From Clostridiales bacterium (GTDB lineage: Bacteria > Bacillota > Clostridia > Oscillospirales > CAG-272), in NCBI GenBank assembly GCA_022793655.1, contig JAAWDG010000014.1:160636-224635 (forward strand): DNA of 64,000 nucleotides. The letters run 5' to 3'. Both the position numbers and the translations under genes were made by a program. Under the pieces are notes generated by a model. It was not told the DNA's origin. It saw only the letters and a program-made list of their open reading frames with translations, and ran no database searches. Shown here piece after piece: positions 61,158 to 64,000 of the stretch (position 1 is its first letter; each line of letters opens with the position of its first letter).

Positions 61158-62684
61158 ATGAAGACAAAAACCGAGGCGAAGCGTTTTCCTGCATTGCTTG
61201 TTAGCTTGCTGTTGCTTTTGGCTCTTTTTTCCTACTGTCCGCAAGGACAGGCGGTGGAACGGCCTATAAACAGCGGGCACAGCTATTATCTGCGTAACAA
61301 GAACAGCGGCATGTGTATGGATCTTGTCAAAAGCGGCACGACGAATAAAACTGAACTACAGCAATATCCCTTTGGCTACCCGTCCGAGCTTTTTAAATTT
61401 ACCTGCAATTCGGAGGGTTACTATATAATTGAAACCACCTTAGTGGGTGCTGCCCAGCGCATGGTGTTAGACGGACGTTCCAACTGTGTAGAAGGAGCGC
61501 AGGTGATTCTCTATGAATATGATGCCAGCTGTACTGAGCAGCAGTGGCAGGTTAAGACAAATAGCAATGGAACTTTTTGCTTGTCACCCCGACGGAATCC
61601 ATCGCTCAATTTAGCCGTTGAGAGCGGTTCCGCCGCCAGCAATGCCAGACTGAAGTTGGCTAAGGCAAATGCAGGGGCGGCCAGTCAACAATGGTATATC
61701 GATCGGCCGTCTGATGCAGCGAGTATACGGATTCCTAGTCTCTACAATATCCGCAATAAGAAAAGCGGCAAGTATTTAGACCTCCAGGGCAACGGACAGG
61801 AAAACGGCACGCATTTTCAGCAGTACACGTATGGGGCGGCTTATTCATCCGAGCGGTTCAGGCTGAATGAAGGGGATGATGGCTATTTTACCGTGTGGTC
61901 GGCGGTTTATCCGGATAAAATGCCCTTTATGGCCATGGACGGCCGCTCTGATTGTGTGGCGGGCGCCCAGGTGGTTCTTTATCAGTATGGATACCAGTAT
62001 CCCGAACAGCGATGGCACATTCGGCGCAATGCAGACGGCAGCGTGTTTATCTCGCCTAAGAAGAATGTGTATTTGAATTTGGCGGTTGAGGGCGGCTCGA
62101 CGGCGAACAATGCCAAGGTGAAGTTAGCCGCTCGCAATGAGAATGATGATGCACAGAAATGGATCATCGAGCCGGTAGATGCCAGTGTATCTGGCTACGG
62201 ATTCCGGTATATGATTCAGACCAAGCCGAATTTTAATAATATTTATTCGGGCTACAAGTTGCCGGATCGCTTAGATCATTATGCGCTGGATATTACCGGA
62301 AATGGTGTTTCTATCTATGGTCAGCCCGTCTGTGCTCCTGTGAATGGAAAAGTGTTTTATACAGAAACAAATGAGGGTGCGTCAGGCAATTATCTGGTAT
62401 TGGAGACCGATTGTTTCTGGACGGGCAGCGGCCAGCGTATTCGACTGGCATTTGCGCATATGCAGTCGGCCCCTCTTTTCGAAGAAGGCGATTTAGTGCG
62501 AAAAGGAGATGTTCTCGGCTACGTGGGCAGTACCGGCGATTCGAGTGGTCCGCATCTGCATTTTGCGGCTTATCGGGTGATCAATGGAAATGAGGAAAGA
62601 GAAACCGCGAGCACCAGTTTAAACCCGGAATATTTTTATCCACCCTACTCGTTTGTGGGTAAATCTTCTGCGGTGAGGCCGTAA
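61158..62684 (+). CDS. Secreted ricin-type lectin / M23 endopeptidase
   Basis: The 508 aa protein has a signal peptide (about 9-34), two ricin B-like lectin repeats (about 38-175 and 193-335, each with YYLRNKNSG or YNIRNKKSG openings and ALDGRS / MDGRSDC-type QxW cores), and a C-terminal M23 peptidase (about 360-490). The active site is intact: HYALD (zinc His and Asp), FAHM, and HLHF. It probably cleaves peptidoglycan cross-bridges, with the lectin part holding glycans. AGTAGGAGC precedes the ATG. The lipoprotein gene follows by 24 bases and may be co-transcribed. Confidence 0.92.
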   Translation: MKTKTEAKRFPALLVSLLLLLALFSYCPQGQAVERPINSGHSYYLRNKNSGMCMDLVKSGTTNKTELQQYPFGYPSELFKFTCNSEGYYIIETTLVGAAQRMVLDGRSNCVEGAQVILYEYDASCTEQQWQVKTNSNGTFCLSPRRNPSLNLAVESGSAASNARLKLAKANAGAASQQWYIDRPSDAASIRIPSLYNIRNKKSGKYLDLQGNGQENGTHFQQYTYGAAYSSERFRLNEGDDGYFTVWSAVYPDKMPFMAMDGRSDCVAGAQVVLYQYGYQYPEQRWHIRRNADGSVFISPKKNVYLNLAVEGGSTANNAKVKLAARNENDDAQKWIIEPVDASVSGYGFRYMIQTKPNFNNIYSGYKLPDRLDHYALDITGNGVSIYGQPVCAPVNGKVFYTETNEGASGNYLVLETDCFWTGSGQRIRLAFAHMQSAPLFEEGDLVRKGDVLGYVGSTGDSSGPHLHFAAYRVINGNEERETASTSLNPEYFYPPYSFVGKSSAVRP

Positions 62685-62708
62685 TACTTTATGGAAGGAG
62701 AGACATAA

Positions 62709-63398
62709 ATGATGAAAAAATATATGTTAATATGCTTGCTGCTCATACTCAGTATGGTATGGATAGGGTGCAGCCAGGCCAACCCAACACCGGGCGAACC
62801 GAGCGAGACAGAACCACCGGTCACCGAACCGGCGGTTACGCAGCCAATAGATCCAAATGAACCAGAACAAGGTATGGGGGGAACAGGGCGTGCGTCTTTA
62901 GAGTATAAATATGATATTTATAAACATTTTTATAGCTTATCAACAAGTTTTGTTAAGTTGGCGGATGAAGAGGACTTTCGCCAATGGCGAGCGACCTTTG
63001 ATAACGAGGATGGTACAACGAATTATGATGGCATAAATCTTCTTTCATTCATTGAAGAATTTGATATCCCTAAAGAAGCATTTGTTGAAGTAAACAACAG
63101 TTACTCATATCCTCTTCTTACCGACGAGCAGATCGAAGCGCTGTATTCGAAGGACAAAAAGCAATTGGCGGATTGCTTTATAAATCCAAATGCTATACGC
63201 GTAGGCGACGAAATCTACCCGCCGAAATGGGTGGCTACCCATACGGCAGAGGAGATTGCCGAGGCCGGCATCACGTTGGAGGTGTTAACCGAGAAATGCG
63301 CCGAATGGACAAAAACATTTGGCGAACTCTCTGAAATACACGCCCAAACACAAGCAAAGCTTGCAGAATATAAAGAATACGTTGAAAACAAGCAATAA
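62709..63398 (+). CDS. Lipoprotein of unknown function
   Basis: The 229 aa protein has a lipoprotein signal (lipobox WIGC, Cys about 21) followed by a Pro/Thr/Glu-rich linker with TEPPVTEPAVTQP-like repeats and a helical, acidic domain (about 60-229) that I do not recognise. GGAAGGAGAG precedes tandem ATGs at 62709 and 62712. It lies 24 bases after the ricin/M23 enzyme and may act with it at the cell surface. A terminator follows. Confidence 0.75.
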   Translation: MMKKYMLICLLLILSMVWIGCSQANPTPGEPSETEPPVTEPAVTQPIDPNEPEQGMGGTGRASLEYKYDIYKHFYSLSTSFVKLADEEDFRQWRATFDNEDGTTNYDGINLLSFIEEFDIPKEAFVEVNNSYSYPLLTDEQIEALYSKDKKQLADCFINPNAIRVGDEIYPPKWVATHTAEEIAEAGITLEVLTEKCAEWTKTFGELSEIHAQTQAKLAEYKEYVENKQ

Positions 63399-63426
63399 TG
63401 CAGCAAGTATTGTGCTTGTACCCCAT

Positions 63427-63462
63427 GCCCAGAGAGTGCCAGCTCTCTGGGCAAAATTTTTG
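63427..63462 (+). terminator. Terminator of the ricin/M23-lipoprotein unit
   Basis: GCCCAGAGAG (63427-63436) pairs with CTCTCTGGGC (63443-63452), followed by AAAATTTTTG. Confidence 0.8.
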
Positions 63463-63470
63463 TTATTTAC

Positions 63471-63594
63471 GATGCAATAAGAATAAGCCTGCGGTTTATT
63501 CTGAAAAAGTTTTACTTTACGCTTTTCCCAGCGTAATTCCAGCAAAGCTGGAACCGTTAAACTTTTCGGTTGCTGAAACTTTGTGATGCAATAA
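63471..63594 (+). repeat. Single copy of the structured repeat with 10-bp direct flanks
   Basis: Same fold and order as the 24.8-kb array. H1: AGAATAAGCC / CGGTTTATTCT. Closing stem: AAAAGTTT / AAACTTTT. H2: TTACGCT / AGCGTAA. H3: TTCCAGC / GCTGGAA. Then a GGTTGCTGAAA tail. Several pairs differ from the array but stay paired (G-C to A-T in H3, G-C and C-G to A-T in the closing stem, T-A to A-T in H2). GATGCAATAA occurs at 63471-63480 and again at 63585-63594, either a target duplication or a remnant of tandem copies (spacing 114). Confidence 0.85.
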
Positions 63595-63615
63595 TATTTT
63601 TTATGACATTTTGTC

Positions 63616-63644
63616 TTGACAATCGATGATTTATTGATTATGAT
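63616..63644 (+). promoter_or_regulatory. Predicted promoter of trmO
   Basis: TTGACA (63616-63621), 17-nt spacer, TATGAT (63639-63644), 33 bases before the GTG start. Confidence 0.8.
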
Positions 63645-63676
63645 AGAATGGACTCTTTAGAAAAGAGAAAGATAAC

Positions 63677-64000
63677 GTGAAAGAAATTGCCACCATTCAT
63701 ACTGCCTTTCCTGAAAAATTTGGAATTCCGCGTCAAAGCGGGTTGGTCGAAACGCAAGGATATATCATTTTTGCACCCGCTTACCGAAACGAAGAGTGTG
63801 TACGCGGGTTAGCTGATTATTCACATATTTGGCTTTTGTGGTCTTTTTCGCAGAATCGAAAAAACAGCTGGGCTGCTACGGTTCGGCCGCCGCGATTAGG
63901 CGGCAATCGGCGGGTGGGGGTCTTTGCCAGCCGTTCTCCCTTTCGGCCGAATCCAATTGGCTTGTCTTGTGTTCGTTTAGATAGAATTGAGTTCTGCGCC
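63677..64000 (+). CDS. trmO: tRNA (N6-threonylcarbamoyladenosine37-N6)-methyltransferase TrmO, 5' part
   Basis: Only 108 codons are in the window; the gene runs off the right edge. TrmO (TsaA/YaeB family) methylates t6A37 of tRNA. The fragment has FPEKFGIPRQSGLV, the TrmO core YSHIWLLWSF, and the signature FASRSPFRPNPIGLS. The GTG start is 33 bases after the promoter; the ribosome binding site AAGAGAAAG is weak. Confidence 0.9.
   Translation, partial: MKEIATIHTAFPEKFGIPRQSGLVETQGYIIFAPAYRNEECVRGLADYSHIWLLWSFSQNRKNSWAATVRPPRLGGNRRVGVFASRSPFRPNPIGLSCVRLDRIEFCA

Noticed and set aside
63471-63594. Complete insertion sequence
   Set aside because: No transposase gene; the element is only about 104-114 bp, so at most a MITE-like element.

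Overview
The window looks like chromosome from a low-to-mid GC, anaerobic Gram-positive of the class Clostridia (Bacillota). The support is: SpoVG, Hsp33, a tilS-hpt-ftsH cluster, rubrerythrin beside a Fur/PerR-type regulator, GTP-dependent PEPCK, L-lactate dehydrogenase, a T-box leader, many Firmicute-type promoters (TTGACA-N17-TATAAT), strong AGGAGG-type ribosome binding sites, and frequent GTG/TTG starts. I cannot name a genus from sequence alone. No prophage, CRISPR array or transposase gene is visible.

Layout. 0-8.6 kb is housekeeping: uvrB-uvrA (excision repair), spoVG on the minus strand, then murC, a SAM methyltransferase and hslO. 8.6-9.3 kb is a stable-RNA operon (tRNA-Val, Asp, Phe, a lone 5S rRNA, tRNA-Gly, tRNA-Cys) with its own consensus promoter and terminator. 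9.4-18.2 kb holds a small zinc-ribbon membrane protein, a 65-aa cysteine-rich heptad-repeat protein, a GH20 hexosaminidase, rsmA, pckG, a Dabb-domain protein, and a secreted protein paired with a DUF4091/GH123-like enzyme. 18.4-24.7 kb is a four-gene operon: two CobW-type GTPases (the second with a DUF1980-like C-terminus), a two-module BadF/BcrA-type activase, and a 2-hydroxyacyl-CoA-dehydratase-like iron-sulfur protein.

24.7-25.2 kb is a 116-bp tandem array that folds as a hairpin plus three-way junction. It is followed by a phosphodiester glycosidase-like protein, cca, gdpP, rplI, dnaB, tilS, hpt and ftsH. 35.6-48 kb contains a DUF4358 lipoprotein, a DNA glycosylase, a degenerate LytM/M23 protein, ldh, a GH10-like protein, perR-like plus rubrerythrin, a MATE transporter, family-4 UDG with a MecA-like adaptor, a C39-like protease and a PAP2-like protein.

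48.1-52.8 kb is a T-box-controlled operon of an Fe-ADH/DHQS-superfamily enzyme, a TrpXYZ-type ABC transporter and a shikimate-kinase-like protein, which together suggest aromatic amino acid supply. 52.9-56.9 kb has a polysaccharide deacetylase and a large family-5 solute-binding lipoprotein. 56.9-60.9 kb is an iron-uptake locus: a DtxR-family regulator, feoA, feoA, feoB and a small FeoB-associated protein, with two DtxR-like operators. The end carries a ricin-lectin/M23 endopeptidase, a lipoprotein, and the start of trmO, which runs off the edge.

The most unusual material is the structured repeat family. It is tandem at 24.8-25.2 kb, has a covarying single copy at 63.5 kb between 10-bp direct repeats, and a decayed inverted copy at 36.3 kb. 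Also notable are the Cys-heptad repeat protein, the CobW/activase operon, and the T-box operon carrying an altered shikimate-kinase fold.
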